Shown: positions 43,969 to 56,235, counted from the stretch's first letter. The stretch: 64,000 nt of DNA from Saksenaea vasiformis B4078 (GCA_000697055.1 JNDT01001338.1:59469-123468); one strand, 5' to 3'. Made by a program: numbers and translations. Notes: generated by a model from the letters alone, not told the origin.

Positions 43969-45044
43969 TTATGCCAATTGTCCTATATATGCATGATATC
44001 CGTAAAAAACGCCAAATATTAAGAAAAGTACTGCGCCGGCGAAAGTAACTAAAAAAGAGTCAGGAACCCATTTCTGAAACCCAGCAATTTTTTTCTCTTA
44101 TTCCTTTTACCTGTTCGGACGGAAATCTTAGCCGCCAACATCCTTCCGCCAATGACTGCCAAGGCTGTACACATCGTATGACCAATAACCACACCTGCTG
44201 TTACCCAATAGACGTCCTAGTTAAATTTAAACGTCAGCGATCAGCCTTGTTGATGACGCTTTACTTACATTGGCAGCAGCCAAAGCAATAGTAGAAATTT
44301 GTGAACGATCTCCCCATTCACCCAAAAAGGTCAAGACAAAGGTTTGGACAAAGACGGGCGAAAATACCAGTTGCATCAAGTTCATCAAACCTTCCTTGAT
44401 CTTTTGTGTTTTTGAAATTGGTGCCTGTTTGTACTCCATTCCGCCCACTTCCAGTGTTTCAAGACGGCTAGCTCGTTCTCGATCCTCAACTACCTTAAGT
44501 TCTTGTTCCACCTCAGTCATCTCTTCTTGACCTTCTTGTTCATCCATATGGTAAGCTTCCCAGATCATACGAAGTCCGAACCCAAAAAACATCAAGGCGG
44601 CCATTACATCAGTGTATTGCTTCGGTATCAAGTTGGGAACCACATGGCCAAGACAGGCTGATAAAACGGACATGAGTGCTAGTGATGAGAAGGCGGCGGC
44701 AAATACGACGAAACGGGAATGTTTCATGGCCATGATGGCGGCAATCAAGAAAGTCTTGTCGCCAATTTCAGAGACTATAATCATGAGCAGAGAAATAAGG
44801 AATGATTGTTCTACAGTTGTTTCGTCTGAATCCTTCAGTTCGTTCCAAGTTGGTTCATCTAGTCCTGATGATACTGTGGGGGAAGGTAACTGAATAAAAC
44901 GGGAAAGAATGAATGACTAGGTCGAGGGGGTTTGATCAGGTTGTTTACCTCGTCATTAGGATCTGTTGTTTGGGCATTGACTGCAGCAGCATTAAGAAAA
45001 AGAAGACATGCTAAACATGACCACAGCAGCCACCGACGACCCAT
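43969..45044 (-). CDS. GDT1: GDT1/TMEM165-family cation/proton antiporter
   Basis: Golgi membrane protein that imports Mn2+/Ca2+ in exchange for protons to support glycosylation. Four exons join in frame: 45044-44949, 44889-44269, 44216-44111 and 44048-43969 (300 aa). A signal peptide (WLLWSCLACLLFLNAAAVNA) is followed by a short lumenal stretch. The two family signatures are intact: EIGDKTF in the first half and EWGDRS in the second, each on a conserved helix. The halves are joined by an acidic cytosolic loop (EEMTEVEQELKVVEDRERAS). Three membrane spans lie on each side and the protein ends YGYHAYIGQLA. Length and topology match yeast Gdt1. The last intron ends at an unusual T-run acceptor (TTTTTTAG|TT), chosen because it alone preserves frame and family sequence. 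Confidence 0.92.
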
Positions 45045-47191
45045 TACTTTTCGAAAGGAAAAAGGAAGGGGAAAAATGGAGAATAGACTCTCCAAAAATT
45101 TTGTGTTTCATTTCTCAGAAAAATTGACCCTGACAATCATATCCACGTGGTGATAAGAACACTACTACTTTTTTTTGCTGATCGTGATAAACCCTCTTAA
45201 CCCTATGATACTGTAAAAGGTCCGGTACTTCGGCAATCGAGAGTTTTCCGTTTTTCCACTTGCTTTAATCAACTAATAGAAGGCACGCCAAAGCAATGAT
45301 CGGCACCAAAGTAATATAACTTTACGCCTACTTTTCTTTTCTTTTTCTTTTCTTTTTCTGAAACGCTGATAAATAGACCCTATATACTATATATATATAC
45401 GTTTGAGTCCTTCGATTCTTCTTCACTTTTACATCGCAGGAAGATGATGACTGTCGATCATGAAAGGCAGAAGTATGGAACTATCTTATGACATTTTTTA
45501 TTGCCTTTTTGTTAATACGGTGTCATTTCATTTTTCCTTACAAACACTACATTCCCATACATTAGATGATCGTGAGAACAATATTTAATTCTCGTACTAT
45601 TGCCCAAAAAAAAAAAAAAAAAGAGTTGCTGATATCGACGTTTTGATACTGGCTTTGGATGCAAGTACCATATTCCGTTATCCTTCTTAATCAATCAAAG
45701 AGTAGGAGTTCTGGAACAGTGCACATAGACCATAATTTCAGCTTTGGTAAGTGGCAAAATTAAATGACATCTCCTTTTTCGGAATTAAGTGCTGAATCCT
45801 TGAATGAGCGTCCACAACAGATAAATTACGTCGAATAAACGTCGCACCGAGAAGTCACTTTGTTTTGCGTTATTCCAAGGAATAATTTTCACCTGGATGG
45901 CCGAGACTTACGTTGGAGTAGCTCGTTGCTTCAGTGATACTTTCTCAGTATCCTTTCGGAAGCAGTAAGGATAGGCTTCCACCCGAAGTAATCCGTATTT
46001 AAAGGCACGCATGAAGTTCCTTTATTGTTAGCTCTGTCTTTCACAAAAGCGTCCAGGTAAGGTGGTCGATTGTTCATCGTATATACAGGATCATCCACGT
46101 CTTTTAATCTATTGTTTAGCCTGCATGACCTCTGTCCCGAACTGTCCTGATGGTAGTGTAGGACCCTTGTTCACCAGCTGGTAGGTAAATTCTGTCGCCA
46201 ATTCCTGCACTAATGACAGCATATTTAATTCCTCCTTTAGCGCAAACTTGGCTCTTCATGGACACATAACTTGTTTATAGTATCGTAATGAGTTCGTTAA
46301 ATAAGCAGTAAGCGCTACAAGACCCCTGATACCATACATGCCTGGTATCCGCGAGTACAACTGTCGTCCCTCTGGGCGAAATTAAGGATCGTGCTCCTTG
46401 AAGAGAAACTCGACAACTTATATGACGAGTGAGCGCTAGTATCTTGTGAACTATTCACAAATATAATCCGCACGTGCTTGGATACGCGACTAATATCTGT
46501 TGTGAAGGCTTGATAGCTATCATAGGTGTCCTGAAGATACGACATGATCATCATCGCACGCTCCATCACATTATTTGTGTTTTACTCATCCAATCACCAT
46601 GCGGAGCCATCACCTGCTATTTGAATTTTGCGAAGCGTCCGTGTCCCGATCGGCTCATGTATCAAGGCCTGGCTGATCACGTATTTCAAGCCATAAGATT
46701 CAGATGTATGTCAGCATGTCATCAGATTGGCGATAGATGACTACATCCCCGATAACTATTGCCTAAACGACTTGATGGTAAAGGATTTGACTACAACACT
46801 GAAAGAGGTCGTACACGATCAACTCTCTTCTGTTGATCTTCTTCTATCCATTCTAGTCAGATATCTGTCTAGGCGCTTCTCGGTTCTCTTTCCAAACCAA
46901 GTCATCCTTTGACATACTCTCTTGGCTAAATATTGTCTACCCTGTGTCCTGTGGGAAGAAGCTATCAAAAAAAAAAAAAAAGGAATGATACAAAAATAAG
47001 CACTTCTCTTCATCGGCACGTTTCGGGGGATGCTCCTAGGCAACTACATCTAAGAATGCTCTACTGTCTCATCCCTTTGTGCATTTTCAGAGCTAGCAAA
47101 CGATTTTTCTTTCTTTCAGTAGCTTTATAGATTTGTTTCAAAAGAAAACCGAAAAAACAGGGGGAACAACATAATTATTGTTATTTTTTTA
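45045..47191. other. 2.1 kb gene-poor region with one repeat copy
   Basis: A family A repeat copy occupies about 45855-46330. A (TA)n run is seen near 45390-45400, and A- or T-runs near 45605 and 46967-46981. Open frames are short and without domains. No gene recognised. Confidence 0.45.
45855..46330 (+). repeat. Dispersed repeat family A, copy 2
   Basis: It is collinear with copy 1: AAGGAATAATTTTCACC, GGCCGAGACTTACGTTGGAG, CCTTTCGGAAGCAG, AAAGGCACGCATGAAG, TTCACAAAAGCGTCC and GCATGACCTCTGTCCCGAAC. After a gap relative to copy 1 it continues TTTAGCGCAAACTTGGCTCT. Overall identity is moderate, with many transitions. Confidence 0.65.
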
Positions 47192-50100
47192 TCATATCGT
47201 ACCATCTGATCGTCGGTTAAGAAATGCAAATCTTGGACGTGAGAGCCGGCGTCCTTGTCGTTGTTTCCTAGCAGTATCCATATCGCCACGCAATGCGTGA
47301 TCCAGAGACCGAAAGACCTCGTCATTAATGTAATAAGCTTGGAACAAGAGTTCAAACACGTGGAGGCGTTCTTCCAGTCGTGCCATTCTTTCAATATTAT
47401 CGTCATCTTCTTGCTGCTCTTTTCTTTGCTGTCGATCATCCCCGTTAACAACGATGATTGTCTTTGGATCCTCTTTGTTGCGGTGCGGATGCGGATCCGT
47501 GACAGATCGTTTGATATCTGCCTTGCTGTTTCCTCCACGGGAGGTTGTGCTTACCGAAAATCGGCGATGAACCGGCTGAACAATGGGGACAAGAACATCG
47601 CTGGGAAATCTAGATCGAAGACTCTGCAAGAGCGAGCGGCGCAACTGACCCACTGACCAGCGATGAACGATTCCCCATGGTGATTGTGGCCGATAACCAA
47701 ACATACATGTCTCTAAGGCCATGATCATGCCAAATATACCACCCACTAGGCCCATGGCATTGACAAAATCGAATGCACGTTGTTCCTCGTACACAGTGAC
47801 TTTGTAGCTGCCTGCATAGACTTGCAATTCACCAAGTGGCGCAGGATTGGTATTATAAACCATATGTTCACCCGTCAACGAAACCTCTGTAACTGCTTGG
47901 CTATCAATCTGATAGAGGTGTGATTTGGATGACAAAAAACCAATATAGTTCCAGAAATTGGATTGCAATTGAGTACGCTGTATCAGCTGATAGCTTGCCT
48001 TGCTGGGGCGGTTTATGTCCAGATCATATGCATTGGAGGTCCGCAGATTCATCAGCTCCGAAATCTGAAACGCTGCATTTTCATCCATCGAGTACCATTC
48101 AAAAGGTATATCATACGGATCGCTGAGGTTGTAGACGGAAAAATTGGGATCGTGCTGTTTGTTGTAAAACACAGTATGCATTCGTGAGAGATTCGATGGC
48201 AGCCAATTCCCGTAGTAATAAAAGTTCAGGTAGGACCCATTAGCTGTTTCCCGATTATCTGGTCCACCGAGCTTGAACGACGGAGGAGCATGAAATAGGT
48301 AACAGAATAACCGGGTTCCATAATAGTCGAGTCCATCCTGGATATTATCGGTGATGTTCAAGATATACTGCGTACATGTGTCACCAAAGTTCGTTTTGCA
48401 TTTCAGATAAGGGGAATACAAAGTAGATTCGACTCTCCAGCCATCAAAGCAGAACCGGATATCTGATCAGCATAATTTAATCTTTTTTGTTCTGGCTCCC
48501 AAATCAAACTTCACCTGGAACATCGATCGTGCCATCCGGAGACTCGATATAGTACTGCTGATCAATGATCGGACTATTTCTGATCTGCAGCATTAATATA
48601 ACGATGATAACAACGAAAACGGCTGCAAATAAAACACGAAAGAATAAACGGCTCGTCTCTGCCCATTTCGGTTCGCCAGCCCTAAATAGATCAGATTTTT
48701 CTTTTTGTTATTCACTTGTCCATTTCATTTTTTCTATTGACTTACCGTGGCCTCCATACACCATGTTTGAAGTTTGCAAATAACCTTCTCAGCTGCTGTC
48801 CGAGCTTCTTTACGAAAACGCATAAGAGGACGATAAAGATAGATCCAAGCACAGTTCCTAATACTGCCATTCCGGCTGTGAAGCCGACGTCTGTAGTGTC
48901 ACTCGCAGTTGCAGCCACTTGATCAACAGGCGGTAACCATCGACCTTGCTGTATATCAAATACATAGATTCCGTCATAGACAGTAATATAATTAACCCCT
49001 AAATATATCATGCGTTATTCTTAGTCCTCATTGATCGCTCATACCGAATGCGAAAATCATTTTTGTGTCATTCACTATAGACGCCACAGCAAACGATCGC
49101 GGGAACGGCTGATCGTCCGAAGGGAAGGGGAACATCCATTCCCAGCTGGATGTATTTAACACGGCAGTCATGTTCGAAGACGACATGTAGGTGTGAAACG
49201 GTGCAGCAGCACCATCCTGACCTGTAGAAATATGATAAGTAGCGTTTACGGCAAAAGAAAAGGTTGGTTTTACCTCCGCAAATGACGATTAGATTATCAT
49301 TTGCTTTTAAGAAAAAAAGAAAAAGAAAAAACCATGTTAGAAATTGGTTTGTGGCAGAAGAAAGTAATATACTGGTGACTGAAGTGTGATAAGTCCGTGG
49401 ACTAGGTAAAGTCGGTCCTCTGAGCATCTGTGTTCGCCATTGGCCTGAAGCCGTGTCGAATATCAACGCGCGATCCATGGGTGCCATGGTTTTATTATAG
49501 GTGGAAGTCGTGAAATAGTCCCCGATACAGTCGTAACCACCTAAAATCACCATTTCTCCGTTGCTATTTTCGAATTAGTACTGCATAAGATAGGATAGAA
49601 CACGCTCTAGTTCGAACAAGGTATGTTACCTTTTACTGACCTCAACATACTAGCTGTGTGGCCACATCGTGGCGGAGTTTGATTTATTGAAAGATCAGTC
49701 CAAATGTCTTGTTGGATATTGTAATGCCAAAAGTCATCGCTTAATGGACCTGAGAAATTCATGCCGCCATAAACGTAAATCGCGTTTGCATCCGGCGTCA
49801 ATGCTATTGAATGGAAGTAGCGTTCATAAGGCGGGGCATCTGGCTTTTGGAGCGGGGTCCAGCTGAGGTCGCTGAATGAGAAACGGTAATATCGTATTGC
49901 CTCGGGGTCGGTTCGGCTCAGATTGGGATAATGACCCCCAACAGATAGTATTGTCTGATTATTAGGACTAACTATTGGGCCATACATGAGTGCAGGAGAG
50001 GCGAAAGGATCCGTTTCTACTTGAGTCAAGCGTGAGAGTGAGCTGGGAAGCCGCCATAGCATCTCCCTGTTCCAAACAGCGGGTCCTGATGCGTTGCCAC

Positions 50101-50411
50101 CGTAAACATAGATGGTATTATTGATCGTGACAGCCGTAGCTCCAACAATGCTGTGTCCTGTTGCTCGCAACTCTTCACCTGCAGACAAAGACGGGGGAAT
50201 CGGCATATCGTTGTAATTTGTTCAAGGATGAGTCTCACTTATGGGGACAACGGATGTAAGAGTCAAAGCGCATGTACAAATAGTAAAAAAGAGAGAGGAA
50301 AGCAATGAAGCAGCAGCAACCTGATCAATGCATCGGCCAACCGATTGTTTTTATCTTTCTCCGTCTCTCAATGCCGAAAACAGAAGAGGCAATTACATCG
50401 GGAGAACACAT
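47192..50411 (-). CDS. Kelch-repeat membrane protein with large C-terminal module
   Basis: Kelch/galactose-oxidase-like blades lie at 50206-49607 (YVYGGNASGPAVW, YGPIVSPNNQTILSVGGHYP, IYVYGGMNFSGPLSDDFWHY) and 49553-49040 (MVILGGYDCIGDYF, LIVICGG). A membrane span follows (AGMAVLGTVLGSIFIVLLCV) near 48870-48800. The exon ending VWRPR (48746) joins in phase to 48681-48515, which holds a second span (RVLFAAVFVVIIVILMLQI). That joins to 48462-47192, an N-glycosylation-rich domain starting DIRFCFDGWR, a third span (LVGGIFGMIMALETCMF) and a basic, coiled cytosolic tail. The N-terminus is uncertain: a signal-like segment (VAAASLLSSLFFTICTCA, about 50326-50270) joins in phase, and a 5-codon first exon at 50411 is only a guess. 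Surface protein of unknown role. Confidence 0.65.
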
Positions 50412-50736
50412 CGACTTGCCACCTTCGTATCATTAGAGAACTTCCTGCAACGGTAAATTGATCGGTTTTAAAAAACCAATGTATCAAATTTCCATGCAAT
50501 CGTCAATTCCCACCATCCACAACCCCAACAACTAATCTATATCACAACCTTGGTGCAGGGCAGAAAAAAAAGGGGCCTCCGCGAACTCCTTAAAAACACG
50601 CCAATCATGTATACATATATATATATATACGCAGACGCACGCACACACACACACACATGCACGGGAATAAAAGACAGAAGAAACGAAAAGTGATAGAGCA
50701 ATAATAGAGAAAAAACACCTTCTCTTTTTTTTTTAT
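50412..50736. other. Intergenic with microsatellites
   Basis: This lies between the kelch gene start and the 3' end of the zinc-knuckle gene, both on the minus strand. It holds the (AT)n and (CA)n runs at 50611-50660 and no gene. Confidence 0.55.
50611..50660. repeat. (AT)n and (CA)n microsatellites
   Basis: An alternating AT run at about 50615-50628 is followed by GCAGACGCACG and a CA run at about 50641-50656. Typical simple-sequence DNA in a 3' flank. Confidence 0.8.
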
Positions 50737-51698
50737 CTATTCAGTGGTTGTCCCTTCTGAATCCCCTTCGTCATCTTCTTCATCCTCCTCCTCATCATCT
50801 TCGTCTTCTTCGTCCCCCAGTCGTGGTACTGCCGGAGCCTTGCCGTTACTATGTGCATTTGGACAATCACGAGAAATGTGACCCTTTTCACTACAGCGAT
50901 AGCATGTCTTGACAGACTTGTCGGCTCCACCTTGTGTTGCTGCAGGGCAATCGCGAGAAATATGCCCAAACTTTCCGCAATTGTAACATTTCACACTATT
51001 TGCTTGGCAATCACGGGCGAAATGGTTGTAGCCTTTTTTTTTTTGGGAAATAGATTGTTCAATATCTTCAGTCAGATTTCCACCCATTCAACGTACCACC
51101 GCATTTGTAACAGATTACTCGACTACCCGCAAAGCCACTGCCACCGTTTCTTGCAAAGCGTGGACGGAATCCTCCTCCTCCTCCTCCATGGGGTAGAGTA
51201 CTGAAATGGATCTGGTTACAATTACGTGCAATATGGCCCTTTTTTGGAAGGAGATGACAATAATAACAATTTCATTCAGAAATTTACGTAGCTTCCTATA
51301 CAACAAACCTACAAATTGCCCACAGTTGTAACAACGACCTTTTGGTCGCATAATTGCGCCAGGTCCATGGGCGGTTGGACAGTTCGCTTGAATATGACCC
51401 ACTTTGATTTTTTTCTTTTTTAGCAACAGTGAAACATGTTGTCATGGTTGAACATACCACCGCCACAAGCATAGCATTGCTTAGCATCCACAGTTTTTGG
51501 ACGAGAACAGTCATTTGATTCATGACCAGGCTGCTTACAGTTGTAACACAATCGTTCGGGTTCTGGACAAATGCCGGCAAAATGGCCAACTATAACCAAG
51601 TTATAGACAAACAGGGTACGGATTACGCGTCGTGCTTTGTATGTTGTTTAGGCTTTACCGTTTCCGCATTTGAAGCAACCTCTTCTGGTGAACACCAT
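50737..51698 (-). CDS. GIS2: CNBP/Gis2-like protein with seven CCHC zinc knuckles
   Basis: Single-stranded nucleic-acid binding protein that associates with mRNAs and ribosomes and tunes translation. About five exons on the minus strand carry seven CCHC knuckles: CFKCGNVGHFAGIC, CYNCKQPGHESNDC, CYACGGVGHIQANC, CYNCGQFGHIARNC, CYKCGGYNHFARDC, CYNCGKFGHISRDC and CYRCSEKGHISRDC. A Gly/Arg-rich linker (GGGGGGFRPRFARNGGSGF) sits between knuckles 4 and 5, as in animal CNBP. The C-terminus is very acidic (EEDEDDEEEDEEDDEGD-like) and ends EGTTTE. The start is 51698 (MVFTRRGC); exon 1 ends at 51659. Introns interrupt knuckles 1, 3, 4 and 5 between the second Cys and the His. Exact joints of knuckles 4 and 5 are less certain than the others. 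Confidence 0.85.
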
Positions 51699-52023
51699 AA
51701 TTCGTTCGTGCCGACGTAAAGAAAATAAACAAAACTTTTAACTAAAGATGGTCAATCAACGAAAACTCCCAATCGACTCCTTCGTCAACTTGGCACACAA
51801 GTGTGAAAAAGAATTAAAAAAAAAAAAAGGTTAAGGGAGAGAAAATCCTACAAATTTGTTTTTTGGTATAACGCCCGCTGTGATGATGTTTGCATAAACT
51901 CCGCCCCCAGTTTGCGAACCCTTTTCCCCACGCCTCTAAAACCTATTCATGTATGTCTTTCTTCTCTCTTCATTCAAAGTCTCTGCATAAATAGCCTATC
52001 TTCTCTGCAGGTACAAAGTCTAT

Positions 52024-55000
52024 TTATTTTTGAATTTCTGAGATCAAAAAGGCTACTTGCTGTGCCGCTTCCGAGAGACGAACTTCCTGTTCTGCCCCTC
52101 CCCCGAAATGGCCTCTATCGAGATCGATACTAAGTAAAACAGATTTGGATCTCTCGGGTAATTGTTTACGGAGCCGAGCAACTAATTTGAGTGGTTGCCA
52201 GTAAGCAACGCGCTGATCTTTAAGTCCGGCTGTAACAAAAACAGAAGGAAACCCTTTCTTCAGTTTGGTTACGTTTTCATAAGGTGAGTAATTCTCGATA
52301 AGTTCGTACGCCTTGGGATCCTTCGATGGATTTCCCCATTCTGGATATTCAACCTGCGTTAGCGGTAACGCTGGATTTAACATGGCCGACAAGGGATCCA
52401 CAAATGGCACTCGTAGCACAAGAGCCTTGAAAAGATCTATCCATGTTTTAAATTTTCAATTCAATAACGCCATGTACAAGTTTTCCTTTCATACCTGGTC
52501 TCATATGCATCATGGCTCCTGTTTCAGAATGGTCAAAACATAAAGAACGCTGTAGATCATCCCTTACCTACTAAAAGTCCACCTGCGCTAGTGCCAATCG
52601 CTGCCAAATGTTGCGGTGAAGTCAATTTGTTTTGAACAAGATATTCGGCAACGGAGATAAAATCACGAAACGTATTCATCTTGTTTTGTAGCTTGCCTCC
52701 TTCATACCACGATCGACCCAGCTCGCTTCCTCCTCTACCAATGGATTATCAAAATTTTCTCCGCAAGGCAAGCAGTCGACATACCTCACGTGGGCAAGTG
52801 CGATTACCCATCCTCGCTCTAACAATGGAAAATGCTCGATGCGAAAATCCACCTCAGTCGAAACACCGTATGCACCGTAGGATCGCATCAAGACAGGATT
52901 CCTACTCAACGCATAAGACACAGAACCGCCACTTTATGTTTCGTTTATTCTTGCCTGCCATTCAACTGAATCTGTTTTTGGTGGATAAGTGTGACTGGAA
53001 TCTTTTCGTGATCATGCGCTTCCACATGCACTTGGGTACACGTATATTTGGATGTGTCAAAGCCTATCCATGTGTAAGTTAATATGGTTGTCAATCAGAT
53101 CGCTCTTTGTTTACCTCGGATAGGCTGAACACGCACTGGTTTTAGCTTTCTCACAGCCATATCATATTCATACGTTGATTCATGTGCAAAAGGGGAAGCA
53201 ATCGAGAATCGAAAGACATCTGTGTTAAATTCCTAAAAAGTTGTAAAGAAAAAAAGGCAAGCGAACAGCTAGATTACCAGATTCGTTCCCGGATTCACCA
53301 CACAGAACTTTTGAGGTAGTTCCATCTCGTGGGTTGATTTGGTTTGAAGATCATGGCAAAGAACAATAGGCAAGCCATCACGACGTCCATACACCACGAT
53401 ATTATTCTATCTGACCTTCGTCAGTTCCGTTACTCTTTCCATCCTCCTATCGAGTTTACCTTGAACAAGTCCACATCTTCAATCTTTTCCGTTGGGTTCA
53501 TCGTAATCACATCTTTCCAATTTTCCTTTTCTAGTGCATCATCTGGAGTACGCATTAATTTAAAGTTCACTGCGCCGTCGGCGTTCGTCAGGATATAAAA
53601 TGTTGTCTAACGTCTAGACGTTATGGTTCGTTTTTTTTAGCGTAAATTCCTTACATCATGATGGTCAACGTAATACTCTAGTCCCGCAACACGAGGCTTA
53701 ACCAGCTTGATTTCTGGCAAACCAGCGGTGTAATCATGACTTGCACGAATGACCCGTACCTCTGAAGAGGAGAGCGAATTACTGTTGATAGTAACAAATT
53801 CCTAGCTGGCTGTCAGTATCATCATCTCAGAAGGACGTATCCGCAACGTACCATATCTTTGGTGCTAGTGATATCTACGAATACGGTATCGTCGGATTCT
53901 TCATAGATAAGTATGTCCTCCGACTGTGGTGTGCCAATACGATGAACATACACCTATTCAAAGGGCCAATTAATGCTAACCAACATTCTCGGCTGCCTCT
54001 GCTTACCCTGTGTGGTCGAAGTTGCTCATTGGTCACGGTGTAATAGACCGTTTGATCATTAGCCCACACAAAATTGAATACATCCTCCAGCACTTCGTTC
54101 TAAACAAACAAAAAGCAATACTTTAGTTTATCTTTGCATAAACATGAGTTGTCTACCTTCCATGCCTCCCGTCCTGCCAGATCCTTAAAATGAAGCTCAC
54201 CATATTCCACGCCTTCTCGTTCAGTATTGTATGCAAATATCGTATGGTCTGGTGACAAAAGAACTTTGCGAATGGACATGTTCATTGCTCTCAGAAATCC
54301 CGAGTTGAGAAGTACTTGCTATGGACACTTTGTTATAAAACAGAAATGGAGACGTTTGGTAATCCCCACTCACCTCTTCAGTGTCTCGACCTTGACCGAG
54401 ACGTTTACGTAAATAAACCATGCCATAAACAGATGTGGTTGAATAGTATTCGTATCCATTAGCGACAGTTTTCAGAGGAGGTAACACCTTTGGGGTAGAT
54501 AATCTTCGTTTCATTTCTCCAAGCACGATTCGCTGAAGGAATCGGTGTTTGCGCATAGCTTGCTTTGTCCACCTACGGAATGTCAGCTTTTTGAGACACT
54601 GGGTTTGATATGCATTATTACTCATTTTCCTGCTGGATATACGAAGATAGTAACTGCAGCAAATCTCGTTATTCGTACGAAGAGTTCCCCGAAATATTAT
54701 CTTACCGGATGATCTGTATTTTCCATCCATGAAAAATGATCAATTCTTTTCTTCCCATGGTGCACTTGCGCGTCAACAATAGACTCGGGCACAGGTGGTT
54801 GCACATTTCTGTTTCTTATCCAACGTGTCAGCAGTTCAGAAGATCAGTACATGAGGACGAAGATACCTGGCAAATGCACGTCTTAAGGACGAGAACAGGG
54901 ACGAAGAGTACTGCCGTCGCGAACAATATACCCTTTTTCTTTTTTAATCCAGCATGTCACATGGCGAGGGGCAGACTTACAAGACACGTCCCGATGAGCA

Positions 55001-55024
55001 GTGACGAATACCGATGAGGTTCAT
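52024..55024 (-). CDS. Oligopeptidase B-type S9A peptidase
   Basis: Serine peptidase of the prolyl oligopeptidase family, cutting short peptides after basic residues. Exons run from about 54820 (VQPPVPESIVDAQVHHGKKR, then DHFSWMENTDHP) through the propeller (LGQGRDTEE, SIRKVLLSPDHTIFAYNTER, FVWANDQTVYYTVTNEQLRP). They continue into the hydrolase domain: HVRGGSELGRSWYEGGKLQN, nucleophile AAIGTSAGGLLVG, LVLRVPFVDPLSAML, EYPEWGNPSKDPKAYELI, acid region VTAGLKDQRVAYWQP and His in DRGHFGGG, ending ISEIQK. The triad is complete. At least ten introns are present. The 5' end is uncertain: a possible first exon MNLIGIRHCSSGRV starts at 55024 and could carry a mitochondrial presequence with LRRAFARNRN, but its joint to the next exon is unresolved. 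Confidence 0.8.
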
Positions 55025-55350
55025 GTCAATCAAGGACTTTGACAAGGTCTGTCCGAGTTTGTCACAGGTAGTCACAGCGTCACACGCTCGTTCCACCGGT
55101 CGGTCCACTCAGGGCGATGCTTAGCGGAACAAACAGCCATGCACACGTCGTATCACGTTATGCCCCAACGTATTACATTAGCGGCATAATTGTTTACTGA
55201 CAAATACGCCTAAACGGCAACATTGTCAGTACTTTTTTTACTTGTCATCGATGTACCCGCGGTTCATGTGATAAAGTTCCGTCATCCAAATTCCATATTC
55301 ACCTAAGGCGGAATCCTCTGCAGAACTTATCTTTCTCTTCTTTTTCCACC
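55025..55350. other. Divergent promoter region
   Basis: Spacer between the S9A peptidase gene (minus) and the coiled-coil membrane protein gene (plus). A short CT-rich stretch lies just before the ATG at 55351. No gene. Confidence 0.5.
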
Positions 55351-56235
55351 ATGTCTCCGATTCTGGTGGCTCTTATCATAATTGGTGTTCCTCTGGGTTG
55401 CGTTGTTACTTATGAAGGATACCAATGGCTCCGTGAATGGCTTCAAGGAAGACAAGAACGTCAAGAATACGAAGAATATGTGCGTCAAGCAAACGAGAAA
55501 TACTACGAAAACGAGCTATCTCCATACCTTTTGGATGATGATGATGATGATGTGCCTCTTGCACGCGCTGCTTTCCAAAGAACTATGGCAGAGAATGATC
55601 TTCGCAATCGTAGATATCCTGAGAAGGTAGGAGACTTATTTAATTTATGCATTTCCCACTTAATTGAGTTTTACCGAAATCAACAGCAGCAGCAGCAGCA
55701 GCAGACCTACCAAGATAACGATTTTTCACAACTAGAACAAGATATCCTTAATCGCAGAAAGAGACTGATACAAGATCTTGCACGTCTGGAACAAGACGAG
55801 TATAATTTAAGACGATCTCAGGAAAGACTGATGACCAGGGGCAACCACATTCTAGGCGTCCATCACGATGAAACGCAAGACGCGCTGGAGAGTATTGGCT
55901 CTCGTACAGCCGTATTTCCCCACCCATCAGCTGCTACGGATAATCCTTTTGATGATGGTAAGCGTGTGGATGAACAAACGGATGGTGTAGTGCCGACGGA
56001 AAGAGCTACCGTAGCTAAGCCTATCGGTGAAACTGCTTTGCCGCGAGAAATTGAAACCATTCTCCCACACATCAATCAGTCAGACTCCGAAGAAAGCTGG
56101 ACCATGTGGGACAAAGGCACAGCATCATCGCAACATCATGACAGGATACAAAGCGATTCCTCCAGCATCAGCTTTTTGGCGGCGAAATCAGATAAGAGTG
56201 GTTCCTCTTTGGACGTTAGGAGCATGTCAGAATGA
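55351..56235 (+). CDS. Unknown single-pass membrane protein with acidic, coiled-coil and poly-Gln parts
   Basis: The N-terminus is a membrane segment (PILVALIIIGVPLGCVVTYE), probably a signal anchor. An arginine/glutamate-rich amphipathic helix follows (LREWLQGRQERQEYEEYVRQ), then an Asp run, a Gln run, a coiled-coil stretch (LEQDILNRRKRLIQDLARLE) and a Ser/Thr/Asp-rich disordered tail ending SLDVRSMSE. The frame is open throughout, giving 294 aa. However, 55627-55686 (gtagga to caacag) looks like a 60-nt intron, and splicing it removes 20 residues while keeping frame (274 aa). The Gln run starts exactly at the acceptor. The family is not recognised. It may be an ER or organelle-membrane adaptor, which is a guess from topology. 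It is tail to tail with CNS1. Confidence 0.65.
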   Translation: MSPILVALIIIGVPLGCVVTYEGYQWLREWLQGRQERQEYEEYVRQANEKYYENELSPYLLDDDDDDVPLARAAFQRTMAENDLRNRRYPEKVGDLFNLCISHLIEFYRNQQQQQQQQTYQDNDFSQLEQDILNRRKRLIQDLARLEQDEYNLRRSQERLMTRGNHILGVHHDETQDALESIGSRTAVFPHPSAATDNPFDDGKRVDEQTDGVVPTERATVAKPIGETALPREIETILPHINQSDSEESWTMWDKGTASSQHHDRIQSDSSSISFLAAKSDKSGSSLDVRSMSE

